The notes: generated by a model not told the origin, from the sequence alone. Positions 11,789 through 24,550 are shown, numbered from the stretch's first letter. The stretch: DNA of 64,000 bases from Azolla pinnata (GCA_037176905.1 JBBBWG010013001.1:1-64000); one strand, 5' to 3'. Program-made: numbers and translations.

Positions 11789-12560
11789 GCGTCCGAACAG
11801 GGCGCTCGCCGCTGCCGATGCAGCAGGTCTGGAAGAAGACTTGTCTGTTAAACTGTTGTTTCTTCTTCTTCTTCTTCTTCTTCTTCTTCTTTTGCATACA
11901 ACACTTCTGCCCTAAACCAGGCTTACCTGGAGGCGTGCCGCATGGACGTGTCTGCGTACGCCAATGGCCTCCTCCGCATGTCCATGATTCTTCCGTTGAA
12001 TCGCTCCAAAGTTTGTCGCAGGCAGATACCGGAGGAGCCTCCGCTGCAACAGAGCTTGCTTTTGATGCAACTACATTGGAAGAATGCCACGGCCGAAATG
12101 CTCGTCGTATTATAAGGCTCTCTGTCCGGCCGATCAGGAGCCCAGAGTGTCCGATGAGTGAAAGCAGCCAGAGCGGCATCGAAACCGAACCGAATCGAAT
12201 CGAATCGAATCGAGTCATTCTAGTCCTATGCATTCTTCGGAGGGCTAACGTGTTGCGTGTTATTGGCTACGAGTCCTACGGGGCTATTGGGCTAACGAAT
12301 CCTGCGTTTCGTGCGACATGTTGTTTTTTCCCTCTTTTATGCTTTGCGCATACAGACAAAAACCGAGGTTCGTACTGTAGCGGAAGGGGGTGTTTTCCGA
12401 CGACGCGTAATTTCGCAAAACCCCTGTTCATCTTTGTACTTACAGTTGTTTGTTTCACGGTCCATGTTCTTCTTTCTGGGCTTCCATGCATGGGCATGAG
12501 GCACATACATACAAATTACATACATATCTTTGCTGATGACGATGCGTTCCACACACGTCT
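11789..12560. other. 5' flank of the RING-H2 gene
   Basis: It contains a (CTT)n run at 11862-11890 and a (CGAAT)n run near 12188-12212. A long frame through this stretch has an artefactual poly-Phe segment from the CTT run and no recognisable domain. It probably includes promoter and 5' leader sequence. Confidence 0.45.
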
Positions 12561-12563
12561 TCT

Positions 12564-12617
12564 AGGGTTTTAGGGATTTAGGGTTTAGGGATTTAGGGTT
12601 TAGGGTTTAGGGTTTTA
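12564..12617. repeat. Interstitial telomeric repeat tract
   Basis: About seven units of TTTAGGG and its variants ATTTAGGG and TTTTAGGG lie head to tail over some 54 bp. This is the Arabidopsis-type plant telomere repeat in an internal position. Confidence 0.92.
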
Positions 12618-14270
12618 GCAGCATCGTCAGGCGCCAAGTCGTGCACACAAATAATGTCACCCCAATAATGGCGCAAACGCGTAGATCTCGATCATTGCTG
12701 CCCACAGCTACATATTTTGTCAACAGCCAATAGTCGCCGAAACCCCCCTCATGATCACCGTCTCCGAATACCACAGCAAAATTCAGGCCTCAACACGATT
12801 TAGAGCAGACAAGTCCAAATTCACCGGCTGCTTGAAGCGCCGAAATCGCATCATTTCCAGCGTTCTTTCCGAGGAAACAAGCTCCCAAGAACACTTCTAC
12901 AGCTCCTGATCGAAATGCTAGTGGGAGACATGAAACAAACACCCACAATAGCGGTACCAAATCCGATGAAATTCTATCCTGAATAAGTCTTTGTAATGGA
13001 GAAGATGCCGTTGTTGAAGTAGGATCCCTCCCGAATGAACATGGAACCTACTACTTACAATGCTCTTCGGCAATTCTTGCTTATGCCAGCCTATCAAACA
13101 TCCACCACACGGAAGGCATCAAGAGTGCCGCTAATCGACAAAATGAAAAGAGAATAACAAATGTTTGATCAATTGATTCCAACTGATAATTCAACGCAAC
13201 CAATCTCGCTCGGGAAGGAGCCCGGAGAGGTAAACGTTAGCCACATGCAGAACTAGAAAGAAAATTTACTTAAAGTTCCATAAAAGGCTTCTCCTAATGC
13301 AATATTTATGTGACTATACATGCTACATAATTGTCACATTATCAGAGGCCAAGGATTGTCGATGCATCATGACGATTTACAAACGCCTAGGATAATATGA
13401 TTACCAAAACCAATACAAAGGAATTAAGAAAGGTACTTTTTGCCCCCCCTTATTTATGAAATTGCTTTTGCAGAGCTAAATAATTTTGGCAGGCGTCCCT
13501 ATTTTCAAAATCTCTCGGTCAATATCAATACGAGATCTACGTGAGAATCTCCCAGAAATTGTCCTGAATTGCAACTGTTTCCAAGTGCTGAAGAATAGTT
13601 GTTGCAATTCTTGGCGTGTGAGAATAATGGCTGGAAAGAGTTTACGAATTACTCGAGAAATATTTGAATTCGATCGCCTCGTCCATTGTCCACATCCAGT
13701 AATTGCTGTCCACTTTTCATTTGTTCGTTATATGTTGACTCGTTCAATAATTCAGGTAGATTTATCCCAGCAATTCCTGGACAATGAGGTGAATTTTAAA
13801 GAGCTTTCTCCTCAGCTTTTCCAAAAATACAAAAAAAACAGTGAATTCAGTAAGAGAGTACCTGGAATAACACTTGCCAATCCATCTAGAAATCCTGCCT
13901 GCACAACCCACAAAGAATCCATCAACAGTTGGTCCATATTTGATATGGTTTGAGGTCATGAATAGAGCGATATAATGATGAACGAAAGGCAAAGTGCAGA
14001 GAAGTCAATTTTGACAGCTAAATGCGTCAGGGAGGTCGTAAAGATAACTAGAGAAAATTGATCGACCCCTAAATCAATCATAAACCCCTAGATGCTAGCC
14101 AATGTGATTCCCATCTGTGTGATAGATAATGCAAAAACAAATTGGTTTCTATTAACATCATAAGTTTTCAATCGCAGAACTCTGGCAGAGACATGATGTA
14201 ATAAATTACTAGGAGGAATTCACAAGCCACGTGCAAAATCATTACCCAACTACCCAACTAACTAAGCATT
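12618..14270. other. Intergenic region, no confident gene
   Basis: It lies between the telomeric tract and the 3' end of the lyase gene. A 155-codon plus-strand frame (13486-13953) and a minus-strand frame (13762-13992) overlap and show no family motif. A splice-like segment on the minus strand near 13860-13895 would read AGFLDGLASVIP, too little to support a gene. The last few hundred bases may be the lyase 3' UTR. Confidence 0.4.
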
Positions 14271-17200
14271 TTATAAATTTACAAACGATTTGGCAAGTTC
14301 AAGTACCGGAATTCGGACATCAAGCTTTACTATCCCATTGTTTGCTGTGATCTTGAGACGAAGTGTGCGAGACCAAATCTTTGGAAGTGCATCAGATGAA
14401 CCGTCTTCTTTATTGTCTTCAACGACATAAGGTATAACATAATCACCTTTGGTAGTATCCTCTTCCAGAATTTCTGGAGAAACAAACTCCTTGGAGGATA
14501 AATCTTCAGTCAGTAGCACGTCCCCACTCCTCAGAATATTCTGTTTGGAACCATCACCTATCATACATGGATGTCATTCAGTTATCAAGCATGCAAAACT
14601 GTATATATTTAAAGAGGCCAGTATTGTAGCAAGTTGAAATATTCAGTGGATGAGTTTATATACAAAGCACACCTGTCTCTTCGAAATTCTCAGCTGAAAT
14701 TTTGTATTTTTCCTCTTCCTGATAATACTGATTGAATCCAACAACTCTCTTGATCTCCTCAAATGATGGAAGATCAGCTGGAGGCGGCATCCGCCCACTC
14801 TTCAGAGCAACTAAAGCATCCTAGAAGCACCACACTCGTTTTGATAAGAAGTGGGTAAATGACAGAACCTAGAAAGCATAATTTCTCACAATAATCTAGG
14901 GTGTATTCATAAATAGTTATAAATAAAGACAACCGCATCAGCTAAAATGAAGCAAGTGAATAAATTTATATAAAACTGCAAAAAGAAAACAAATGTCATG
15001 CTTAATATCTAAGTTTCAGGATGGATGATTAAGATCGGTCACAAAAGAACTTATCCTGTGCAGATTGCTGCCATTGTAAAGTCAACAAATACGCCATTTT
15101 ACCGAGTTCTGTAACCAATGATACATCATGAACCATTGTTTTCAAAGTGAAAACAATGGAATCTTGAAAAGTATTCTTGCTCGCGTTCTGACAGATAATA
15201 CCATGTAACTTGAGTTCGTTTTCTCAGAGGACAGGTTAAGGTTCTCACAGCTGTGTAGCTTGTGAAACACCGAAAGATGCTACTTCTTTATTGATATGAT
15301 TGCCATTGCAGCCTAAACATGGATACTTATGTGATTTTCAGCAAACCAAAATGACATCCACAAGGTTAATTCCTGATAAACTAATTAGTTTGCACACTTC
15401 AGCATAAGATTACTCATGGCTATATTTTTCTTATGCATTCAGATCATAATTAAAAACTCCCAATCAGAACAAGGAACCAGGAAGCGATGCTTAATACATT
15501 AAGGAAGAAGGGTTTCAAGCAAGTACAAGTATCGATCAATAAACATAACCTTTATAGCTTCATGAGAGTGTCGCATTTTATCTACAGCTTAACAAGAGGT
15601 TTATTCTGGGCTAAAATCTCTACAGGACAGAGCACTCTCTATGAAAGAGAGTATTCTCTTTACTAGTCTACTGGCAAGATGTATGCTTAAAAAAGAACCC
15701 ATCAGTGATATTACTACCTGGTGCATAGACATAAAAAAAGATATCTTTGGCTATAAAACTAATCAGATGATAGCCTATTACAACCCTAGAGTTGGGCAAG
15801 ACAAATGGCAAAGCTCTTTTTTGAAATATCTTTGCAGAAAAGACTTGGTATCACATCCAACATTATCAATCCATATCATAGTTATCTGATTGCTTAATAT
15901 ACACATACACACATACTGACTATAGAAAGGAGAATACACACCTGCATTGCTGAAATCGACACCCCAATCAATGACAGTGGGTAAGAAACTATTTTATATC
16001 CCAGGGCCTCCAGTTCAAGTGGAGTCAATAAGGGTGTCCTTCCTCCTCCTTCTAGCATGTTTGCCTGAAACCGCCTTTATATATGAGATCAAGCCTGCGA
16101 GAATTATACCATGTGTATGGAAACTAGCACATCAAGGAAAGACAGAGAACGATATAATAACATCTCTACACGGGGCCATACCAGACCTAACAAAGTTATA
16201 ACTGTTAACTTTAAAGCATGAGCTGATTTTTTTACTACCTTCTTAAAATTAATCAGCTTGAATGTTAATAATCTAATGATATATTTTGCATACAGAACCT
16301 ACCATTTTAGGAATGCCAGGAGCAATGTTGCAAAAGGCTATCATTTCTTCCTTTGAATTCAAAGCATCTATAAAAAGCACATCAGCCCCAGCATCTGCAA
16401 AAGCTTCAGCTCTCCACAATGCTTCATCCAAAGAAACTGCCTGACGAGCATCTGTGCGTCCAACAATAACTATATCCGATGAGCTCTCATTTCGTGCATC
16501 TACGGCTGCTTTAATTCGTAGTACTGCTTCCTTTCTTGATACTACTTTTCTTCCTTTTGTATGGCCACAAGCTTTAGGTGAAACCTGAACATATTTAATA
16601 ATGGGTGATTTTAAATGGCAAGATATCAGTTGCAATCATACAAAATGTTCTTCAGAAAGCTTCCACCTCAAACACAGAAAGATTTCGATTTAACTAGTTC
16701 CATCTTAAACATATTGTAATATATCTTTTACCTATCATTAGAAATGCTCCTACCATTATCAGTTTGGACCTCGAAATGTATTAACACATCATCCTTCTTT
16801 GTTCTTTTTTATAATATGTCTACCGATGGCACTCTTCTTAACTGCATAAGTTATAAACATAATCCGCATGCTGAAATTTCTCATTTACTTCGGCACAAAA
16901 TATATAGCAAAATAAGGTACGCAAAGATCTAGAGAAAACAAAGTTTTTCTTCTTTATAATGATGTCTCTGATCCTCACACTTTCTCTCACGGTGTAGCTT
17001 GAATGATTCTCTCAAGAGATGGTCGGTAAATAATCCATGAGTCAAGTTTATCAGAATCAATACCCAAATTGGTTCTTTTCGTAGTTTCAGATCTGTTTAT
17101 CAAACTAAGACTGCTGTAGGAAATTTTCTAATACTGAACCGCAGCAACAAGTTTCTGATACCCAAATTGGAACTTTCTAATACTGGACTGCAGCAACAAT

Positions 17201-18746
17201 TTTTCCTTCGTCTATAACTTTGACTGACTTCTATATGTGTATTAACTTGTAAATCCCTGACACCAGGAGTGGTATGCCAGTTTCCTTCAAAATAGCCATT
17301 GTATACTTTAAATGAGCGAGAAATAAACAACGATCCAAGATATAATCAAGCAGAGTCATGTCTATAATCTCAAATTCGGTGCAGAGGGCCCAACGTATTG
17401 ATTTGTAATAAGTATGCAAAATATTTCGATTAAAAATACCACCTTTCCACCAGATATTATTACGACACTATATTGAAAAGATCACGATCAACATGTGGTT
17501 GTATCCACGTTCATGATCTAGGTATTCGACGTCAACATTAAGTTGGCTGTCTATATCATGTCATGATTTATACCTGGTCTTCCAAAAGAATTCCTGCGAA
17601 TCCTGCAGCTATGTAGCCTTTCACTGTTCGTTTAACATTTAATGCATTTCCATAACCGTTATCACCATCACCGATAACAGGAATAGAAACAGCAGATGTG
17701 ATCTGCCGACCCTGATCAACCATCTCTCCAAATGATATCAAACCTGTATCTGGTAAAGCCAATCGAGCAGCAGAAACCGCAAATCCTACAATAACAAGAG
17801 ATTTCTCTAAGAAAAAGGATAATTAAGGATATCCTGAAGTTCCATAATAAAAACATATTCTTTAAACCTCCGAGAAAAGAGGATTGCCTGTGTTGTATGA
17901 GGATTGGCCAGATTCTTAGTCATATCACATTGAATAGGCGTGCTGCAATTTTCTAGAAACTAGCTTTCGTCTAACTTTAGGCATCACATGATCACGTTTC
18001 TACTTTTCAATGTTGTTTCTGCGCCCTAGTAAATACTTCAAGAGCCTGACCATTTGATCTCGATTCGTTATCTCTCCTACCATTAAAAATTAGGAGAAGA
18101 AGATTGGATTGTTTGAACTTTACTCCATTGTTGTATAATGTAGAAACACATGTTCTCATATAATCGGATGTGTAGAAGCGATATGTATGTGATGCAGAAG
18201 TCGACGAGATAGGTTTACATTCAATTGTTTGTTTAGATAAACAGACCTGATATTTTGACATCAGATCATTCGACGAAGGTCAACAGAGCTATACTCCATC
18301 ACGGTGTTGTTCATCCATATGTAATTCAAAAGAGAAGATTGATTTTCTTTACCACTCATAAACGTGAAGGAGAATCCTGCATTCTCGACCAGCTTTGCAC
18401 TGAGAGCGTCATAGCAGGCAGGGCCTTGATGAATTCCAGGAGAAGCTAAGATCCGCCTCAAAGAAGAAGAAGGAGAAGATAATGGTGATGGCGGAACTGA
18501 CGACGACGACGATGACGAGGAGGCTACTCCACCCTCATTGGCATCGTTTCTGATACCGTTCCAGCTGGTACGGTTCACAGCTAGGAGGGGGGTATTTCTC
18601 TTCCGTTTCTCGTGATGGAAGCTTCTTGGTGTGAAAGGAAGAGCGCGGCGAACGGCTGCGAAGCTGCTGCTGCTGCTGCTGCTGTTATTGTTGTTGTAGC
18701 AGCTAGGATTAGGGTTGGAGAGAAGCTGCGCCGTCGTCGTCGCCAT
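14271..18746 (-). CDS. Chloroplast CPPM-like lyase of the isocitrate lyase/PEP mutase superfamily, 6 exons
   Basis: Exons: 18746-18353, 17785-17574, 16584-16303, 16064-15942, 14820-14673, 14557-14271; the join is in frame and gives about 481 residues. The N-terminus is Ser/Thr/Asn-rich and basic, as expected for a plastid transit peptide. The barrel begins at about 104 with LRRILASPGIHQGPACYDALSAKL. Motifs in order: GDGDNGYGNALNVKRT (Mg-binding aspartates), LLEDQ, SPKACGHTKGRKVV with the catalytic cysteine of the superfamily, VGRTDAR, ADAGADVLFIDA, and NMLEGGGRTPLL. Plant homologues are annotated as carboxyvinyl-carboxyphosphonate phosphorylmutase or 2,3-dimethylmalate lyase, but their true substrate is poorly defined. 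The C-terminal 90 residues after the FNQYYQEEEKY segment are acidic and not part of the barrel. The ATG at 18746 opens a convincing transit peptide. Confidence 0.92.
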
Positions 18747-18954
18747 CGTTACCGAGACAGAAGACGAATCGGAGGAGCTCAGAACTGTGTGTGTTTTGTT
18801 GATTGAAAAGAAAATGTGCAGAAAATGTGTGTATAGAAATGAACATAAAAATTTTGCTTCTGATTTGTACATGAAAAAAGAATGTTGTGCAAAGGAACAT
18901 AAAAAATTACGTTATGATTTTGTACATGACAAACTTATGCAGATGATGTTGTTA

Positions 18955-19290
18955 TGCTCAAAGAAGAGTGGAACAAAAAAAATTTCCGGTGAGTTAACGA
19001 TGATACGTTTGAGCAGAACTGTGGAGATTGCATGTGATCAGACGGAGAGGGAAGGAAGAAAGATCCCCGATTGCGGTTCGATGCAGATTGTTCTTCTTAT
19101 TGTACGCAGACATATGCCGACGGTATTGTACGATTCTATGTTCGGAAGAGTGGAGCGAGAATTCGTCGGTAAGTTACAATACATCTGAGCTGAAGATGCA
19201 AAGGAAAGAAGGCGGATCTCTGATCGTGGTTCAGTGCGGATCGTTCTTCTGATTGTACACCAAAACATATGCTAATGGAGTATTGTACGA
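18955..19290. repeat. Diverged ~180-bp tandem duplication upstream of the lyase gene
   Basis: Copy one starts near 18962 (aagagtggaac) and copy two near 19145 (aagagtggagc). Both carry, in the same order, tcggtgagttaacg/tcggtaagttacaa, a ggaaagaa block, gttcttct-attgtac and ggtattgtacgat. It lies in the putative promoter of the minus-strand lyase. Confidence 0.75.
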
Positions 19291-20223
19291 TGAGCCACAC
19301 CGGACCTTAGCACTCCTCGATGGGCTCCATAGAAGCAACTCTCCATTCCCCGTCTTTCCTCTGCCTAGTCGTGTTGGGATTCTCCACTGGATTGAACTTT
19401 GCGATACTCGTTTGATATCCGTTTTGCGTGTGCATTGGTAGTGCCAATTCAGCACTCGCCTCGAGAATAGAACATCTAGTGATTGCTTCTCGCATCTTTA
19501 CTCGAGAGCAGAGGTTCCTGAAATCACGGATATCAACCTCGTCCACTGATCGATTGAGTCAACTGCAAGGCCACATTATGGGCTGCCATTTGCATTGTAT
19601 TCCTGGTTTGAATCAAGCAACAATGGTTGTATCCACTGACGTGCAATCAGTCAATGACACATCCTCATCGGGCATAGTTTAAAGTCATGCGCCACGATCC
19701 GACGTGAGCGAACGCAATCTATTAGAGAGGCCCTTCTTCGTGGGGGATCGCCGCAAGCCACCACCGCAGCATCATCATCGATGTCCACAGAGCTTCTCCG
19801 ATCACGCACCTCGTCGCGTAGGGATCGCCACACACACATTGTACCGAAAAAAGAGAGAACAGATCGGAGATGCTTCGGATCGTTGCGAGGAGCTGTTGTC
19901 CACACACAATACACGATAATGCAGCTCGGAACGTCGGATCGCACGCATATGCGAATAGCTTTTCTATCTTGTCATAATTAAAAAAAAAAAACCCATTCTT
20001 GATCTTGAGCAGAGCATCTGAAACTGGCAAGACAAAGAAATACAGATGATGTGGGCCAATAATGTATGTACATACTAGTATGTGTATGATGGTAATGTCC
20101 TTAGCCTTCCTTTGTCCTAAAGTCTTATCTATTTCTATCCGGTGTGAATAGACCCTTAAACAACAAACACACTCCGTCGCCATTTCTCCACGGATCCAAA
20201 TCCTCAGACCTTCTTCGTTCGCC
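19291..20223. other. Intergenic, between divergent genes
   Basis: It separates the lyase (minus) from the MEE60-like gene (plus), so it should hold both promoters. No protein motif is recognised in either strand. A poly-A run is at 19980-19991. Confidence 0.4.
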
Positions 20224-20577
20224 ATGGCTGCTGCTGCTGCTGCTGCTGCTGCTCCTCCTCCGATCAATGCTCCCAACACCGAACCTTCCAGCCCCGTCAC
20301 TCCCAGAACCCCGGATACTCCTCAGCCTGGCCAGAGTACTGCCCCGATTCTTGACCAGCAACAGGTTTCTGCGAATCCGCTGTTCGTTATCCAACCCTCT
20401 CCATTCGTTTCATCCACGTAAGTCTCTCTCTCTCTCTCTCTCTCTTATGATTAGCTTTCGGCATTTTTATGATGTTTTGCAAACAAAATGCTCTAAATTT
20501 GGCACGTTCTCGTCCATTTCTTGCCTCATTTGCTCCTATGGTTGTTACCTTTGCTGTTTTGGTTCAAATCTCCACGT

Positions 20578-20613
<36 letters not shown>

Positions 20614-20755
20614 CTTTCTCTATATGATTAGCTTTCGGCACTTTTATGATGTTTTTGTATACGAAATGCTCTAAATTTGGCGCGTTCTCGTCCATTTCTT
20701 GCCTCATGTGCTCCTACGGTTGTTACCTTTGCTTGTTTTGGTTCAAATCTCCACC

Positions 20756-20805
<50 letters not shown>

Positions 20806-23234
20806 GTCTTTCTCTATATGATTAGCTTTCGACACTTTTATGATGTTTTACAAACAAAATGCTCTAAATTTGGCACGTTCTCGTCTATTTCTTGCCTCAT
20901 TTGCTCCTACGGTTGTTACCTTTGCTTGTTTTGGTTCAGATCTCCACGTAAGTCTGTCTGTCTGTCTCTCTCTGTCTTTCTCTATATGATTAGCTTTCGG
21001 CACTTTTATGATGTTTTACAAACAAAATGCTCTAAATTTGGCACATTTTCGTCCATTTCTTGCCTCATTTGCCCCTGTGGTTGTTACCTTTGCCTGTTTT
21101 GGTTCAAATCTCCACGTAAGTCTCTCTCTCTCTCTCTCCGCCTCTCTCCATATGATTAGCTCTCGGTACTTGTATGAATTTTTACGTACAAAATGCTCTC
21201 AATTTGGCACGTTCTCGTCCATTTCTTGCCTCATTTGCTCTAAATTTGGCACATTCTCGTCCATTTCTTGCCTCATTTGCCCCTATGGTTGCTACCTTTG
21301 CCTGTTTTCTTTCCAATCTCCATTCGTCCCTTTGTCTTTCTGTTTTCTTGGATTCCTTCGTGTGGCCCCTCTATTTCAAGAACTAGAGGTTGTTTTTCTT
21401 TTCTTCTTTCAAAGTAGGGAATGCTGAAATTCTTTTTTTCCTCAAAGTCGAGTATCTTGATTCCTGTGGCAATTTGGACGATCTAAATAGGGCGTGTAAA
21501 GCGCTCATTCCCGATGTGTTATTTGTTTATCTGTATGTGTGGTGCATGCGGATGGATGCATTTGTGTCTCGCTCTATGAATCTGCGTCTGTGTGTATGAG
21601 TTTATTAAATATTTAATCCACGTGTCTATGTTGTCTATGTCGTCTGTGTCTGTGCCTATGCCCGTGTTTGCGTATATGTCTGTATCTGTATGTGTCTATG
21701 TAGATATGTTTGTATATACACCTTGCTCGTAATGCTATGGCAATCACTCAAATCTCTTTCTTTGATTGGCTTGATGCAACTTATTTAAGCATTCCCAAAA
21801 TTTGTGTGTGTGTGTGCTTTACTTTCCACTTTGAAATTGAGGTCTGATGCTAGCCGTCGGAGCTAAAATTATTGTCATCAGAAGTGATCAGATGATGGTG
21901 GTATACGGAAATGATTCAACAATCCAATGTGCTGTGTGTTGTGTTCTCTCCTTTTCACTTCGAATAGCCATTAGAGCTGAAATTTGTCATCAAAAGGGAT
22001 CAGCTGATGGTGGCATGTGTTTTCCTTTTCTCACCTTGAAATCGGGGTTGGATGCTAGCCATTTGAGCTGAATTTTGTCATCAAAAGAGATTGGAGGAGG
22101 GTGGTATGTGTTTTCCTTCTCACTTTGAAATGGAGGTTGGATGCTAGCCATCAGGGCTAAATTTTTTCATCAAAAGAGATCGGATGATGGTGGTATGTTT
22201 TCCTTTTCACTGTGAAATAGAGGGTACGGATGATGGTGGTATGTTTGGAAATGCTTTAACACTGCCAATATGTGTATGGGGTAGAGGTTTTGATTCTAGC
22301 CACCAAGGCTAAACAATGGACATAATGTTCGGCAATGGAGGATTCTACATGGGCAAGGTCTAGTAAAAGAACTTTCGAATGAGCATCGGAGACTAAACTG
22401 ATCAGGCTGTGAAAAGAGAGAATATTTTGGGTCCAAAATCATACGTGAATGATCATATGATTTTGGACATAATGTTTGGAAACGGAGGATTCAACGTGGG
22501 CAAGGTCTAGTAAAAGAATTTTGTTGGATCTTCGGAGATCAGGCTGTGAAAAGAGAGGGTAGGTTTTGGGATCAAATGAGGCAAGGCAGCATGTAATGCA
22601 AAGGAGGAGGGAGAGGAAAACAAAGGATCTATGAAAGCTTTTCCGATATGAACATGTGTTGGCCTTTTGGTTTGTCTGCAGCCCATCGAACCTAAAGCCG
22701 CTAGCCGAGGAAGAGGGCTCTCAGGCAGGGGCCCTGACCAAAGTGCATGTACAAGCATTGGACGAGATCGTGTCGGTGAACTCGTTCTTCACTGTGGCAG
22801 TCTTCATCGGCTTCTCCTTCACGAACCCCACTGTTGACGCAAATCTGGTCGGGAAGTGTTTCGTGGGCGAGCACTTCACGAAGCTCCTCTTGATCTTTGA
22901 GGTCATAGCCTTCAGCAGCTACCTCCTTTCTAGCCTCATAGCTCAGGGGCTGAAGCTGTTCATTGTGATTCTAAACACCAAGGACTATACGGAGGTTCTG
23001 TCGGCCACGATCAAGCCTAACACACTGAGGCTCGGGATGCTCTGCACCATCATCGGAACCACTGTCGGCACTATCTTCCTCACCCTCTCAATCGCGTTTA
23101 TCATACAATTGAGGCTCGGGTTGCTCGAATGCAACAGCCCATGGTCCAAGTGGGCTGCCATCCCTATGATCACCATGGTCACCGGTGGCTTGTCGACGTT
23201 CCTACTTTCTGCTCTGTATGCCTTCTGTATGTAG
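20224..23234 (+). CDS. MEE60-like multi-pass membrane protein, 2 exons
   Basis: Exon 1 is 20224-20417 (poly-Ala and Pro/Thr/Ser-rich, disordered); exon 2 is 22682-23234. The join restores the frame (phase 2) and gives about 248 residues. Exon 2 carries ALDEIVSVNSFFTVAVFIG, LLLIFEVIAFSSYLLSSLIA, LRLGMLCTIIGTTVGTIFL and a last hydrophobic segment ending LLSALYAFCM, so four membrane spans are likely. This pattern matches the plant-specific family that includes Arabidopsis MATERNAL EFFECT EMBRYO ARREST 60. The biochemical role of the family is not established. The 2.26-kb intron is almost entirely tandem repeats, described separately, including duplicated copies of the exon 1 donor site. Confidence 0.85.
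20413..21310 (+). repeat. ~160-190-bp tandem repeat that copies the intron 1 donor site
   Basis: Each unit runs: ccacgtaagt, a (CT)n run, atgattagctttcggca, tttatgatgtttt, caaaatgctctaaatttgg, cgtccatttcttgcctc, ggttgttacctttgc, ggttcaaatct, then the next ccacgtaagt. Donor-like sites fall at 20418 (the real one), 20576 (gtaact), 20755 (ctaagt), 20948 (gtaagt) and 21116 (gtaagt). A final truncated unit near 21235-21310 lacks the site. The CT runs vary in length and account for much of the size difference between units. Confidence 0.93.
21835..22250 (+). repeat. ~100-bp degenerate tandem repeat in the same intron
   Basis: Four or five copies of a unit containing gatgctagccat, gagctgaaattt(g)tcatcaaaag, gatca-atgatggtggtatg and ttttccttttcac. 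They start near 21846, 21966, 22050 and 22138, with a shortened one after. Confidence 0.85.
22318..22560 (+). repeat. ~145-bp duplication at the 3' end of the same intron
   Basis: gacataatgtt(c/t)gg, a 'ggaggattc' block, gggcaaggtctagtaaaag and atcaggctgtgaaaagagag each occur twice, starting near 22319 and 22464. Copy two ends about 120 bp before the acceptor at 22681. Confidence 0.85.
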
Positions 23235-24300
23235 CTTTCGCGATGGGGGTCCTCCCCCTGCCTGCGTTTCGTCGATTGTCAGCATCGTGAAACAAGAGCG
23301 AAGCCCTGTTATTTATCTGATTGCATCGATCGATCGATCGCTTTTCTAGATTCTCCACCATTGCTGGAGGAGATGTGGTCGAGAGAATAATATGGCTCCC
23401 TGGGTATTCGCATTGTGATGCTCGAGCTTGTTGTGAGCTTAGACTGAAGCTTCAATCACGACAAGCACTTTGTGTAACATTAGTAGAAATCTTTGAATGG
23501 TGAGCAAGCTTAGTTGAGTCTAAGTCGTTTTGCAAGGTCAAGCCATCTACATACATATGGCTGCAGGTAGATGTTGTTGGGGTCATTAGTTGGAGGTGAT
23601 CTATGGATGGGTAAGGCTCTATCTATTGGTTGAAAGTCTCAAATGTGTATAACTATATCTAACTCAAGTGTGAGTAAGAAGATATCAATGAAAATAACTG
23701 GAAAACTCGTTCATGTACAATATATGAATGTTGACATGCACATGTAACGGAACAAGTGACTTGGTGCATGAATTGGGTATTTACTAACACCCTCATGAAT
23801 ACGATGCTGATTATGAAGACCAAAATAAAAAATCATAACAAAAGCACATAAAATGCAAGAATTTGTATTACTAGGAAACAAGGATTACGAGGATTTCGAG
23901 GATTATAAAATCCTTTATGAGGAAAATCAAACGGGAGATTTTGCCCATCGAGCGAGAATCCATTCATCGGCAAGGGGAAGCATTTTTGCAAAGTGCAAGA
24001 TCTTTTGGAGAGGGGAGAACTGCACGCACTCTGTGCTTGCGATCGATCGGTTGGAAACATTGTGTGAGTTGGGGAGGGGGGACTTTTTTCACGAGGGGCA
24101 AAATAAGGAATCCCCCGATCGATCAGTAGCGTAAAACAGAGGAGAGTCTGTTCGGAATGGTTATTTAGAAGTGGCTTCTTGAACAAGAAGAGAAGAACTC
24201 TTCAATGGCTTAAGAAGAATCAAGAGAAAGGGAAATCCCTGAGTTTGACTTTGCAAGAAAACTTTAGATCTAAAAATCCAGAAAGCGTAGAAAACGCAAA
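23235..24300. other. Intergenic
   Basis: Downstream of the MEE60-like gene, probably including its 3' UTR, followed by about 800 bp with no recognisable gene. Short runs of GATC are near 23327-23342. Confidence 0.4.
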
Positions 24301-24312
24301 AAAGCAAAATTG

Positions 24313-24550
24313 TACAAGTTGAAGAAGAAGAAGAAGAAGACAGCAACTTTAGATCTAAAAAACCAGAAAGCCAAAACAAACGCAGAAAACGCAGAACGCA
24401 AAAAGCAAAACTGCACATTTGCGAAGAAGAAGAAGAAGAAAGAAGAAGAAGAAGAAGAAGACAGCAACTCGACGAAGAACAGACACTCTCGGTCGCACGG
24501 GACGAGGAGGAGGAGGGAGAAGAAGAAGAAGAAGAAGAAGACGGGGAAGG
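24313..24550 (+). repeat. Purine-rich (GAA)n region upstream of LSM1
   Basis: Clusters of GAA/AAG triplets at about 24320-24340, 24422-24462 and 24510-24542. Around them is a short duplication (acagcaactttagatctaaaa-like words at 24260 and 24340). It lies 320-560 bp upstream of the LSM1 ATG and may be in its promoter or 5' UTR. Confidence 0.75.

Noticed and set aside
11640-12573. A 197-codon minus frame and a 251-codon plus frame around 12 kb
   Set aside because: Both contain homopolymer runs from the CTT tract and show no domain. The RING-H2 frame explains the coding signal.
20144-21427. Chained plus-strand frames (MISFRHFYDV-type repeats)
   Set aside because: They are translations of the intronic tandem repeat; no start context or homologue supports a separate protein. 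The splice-site duplication is the meaningful signal.
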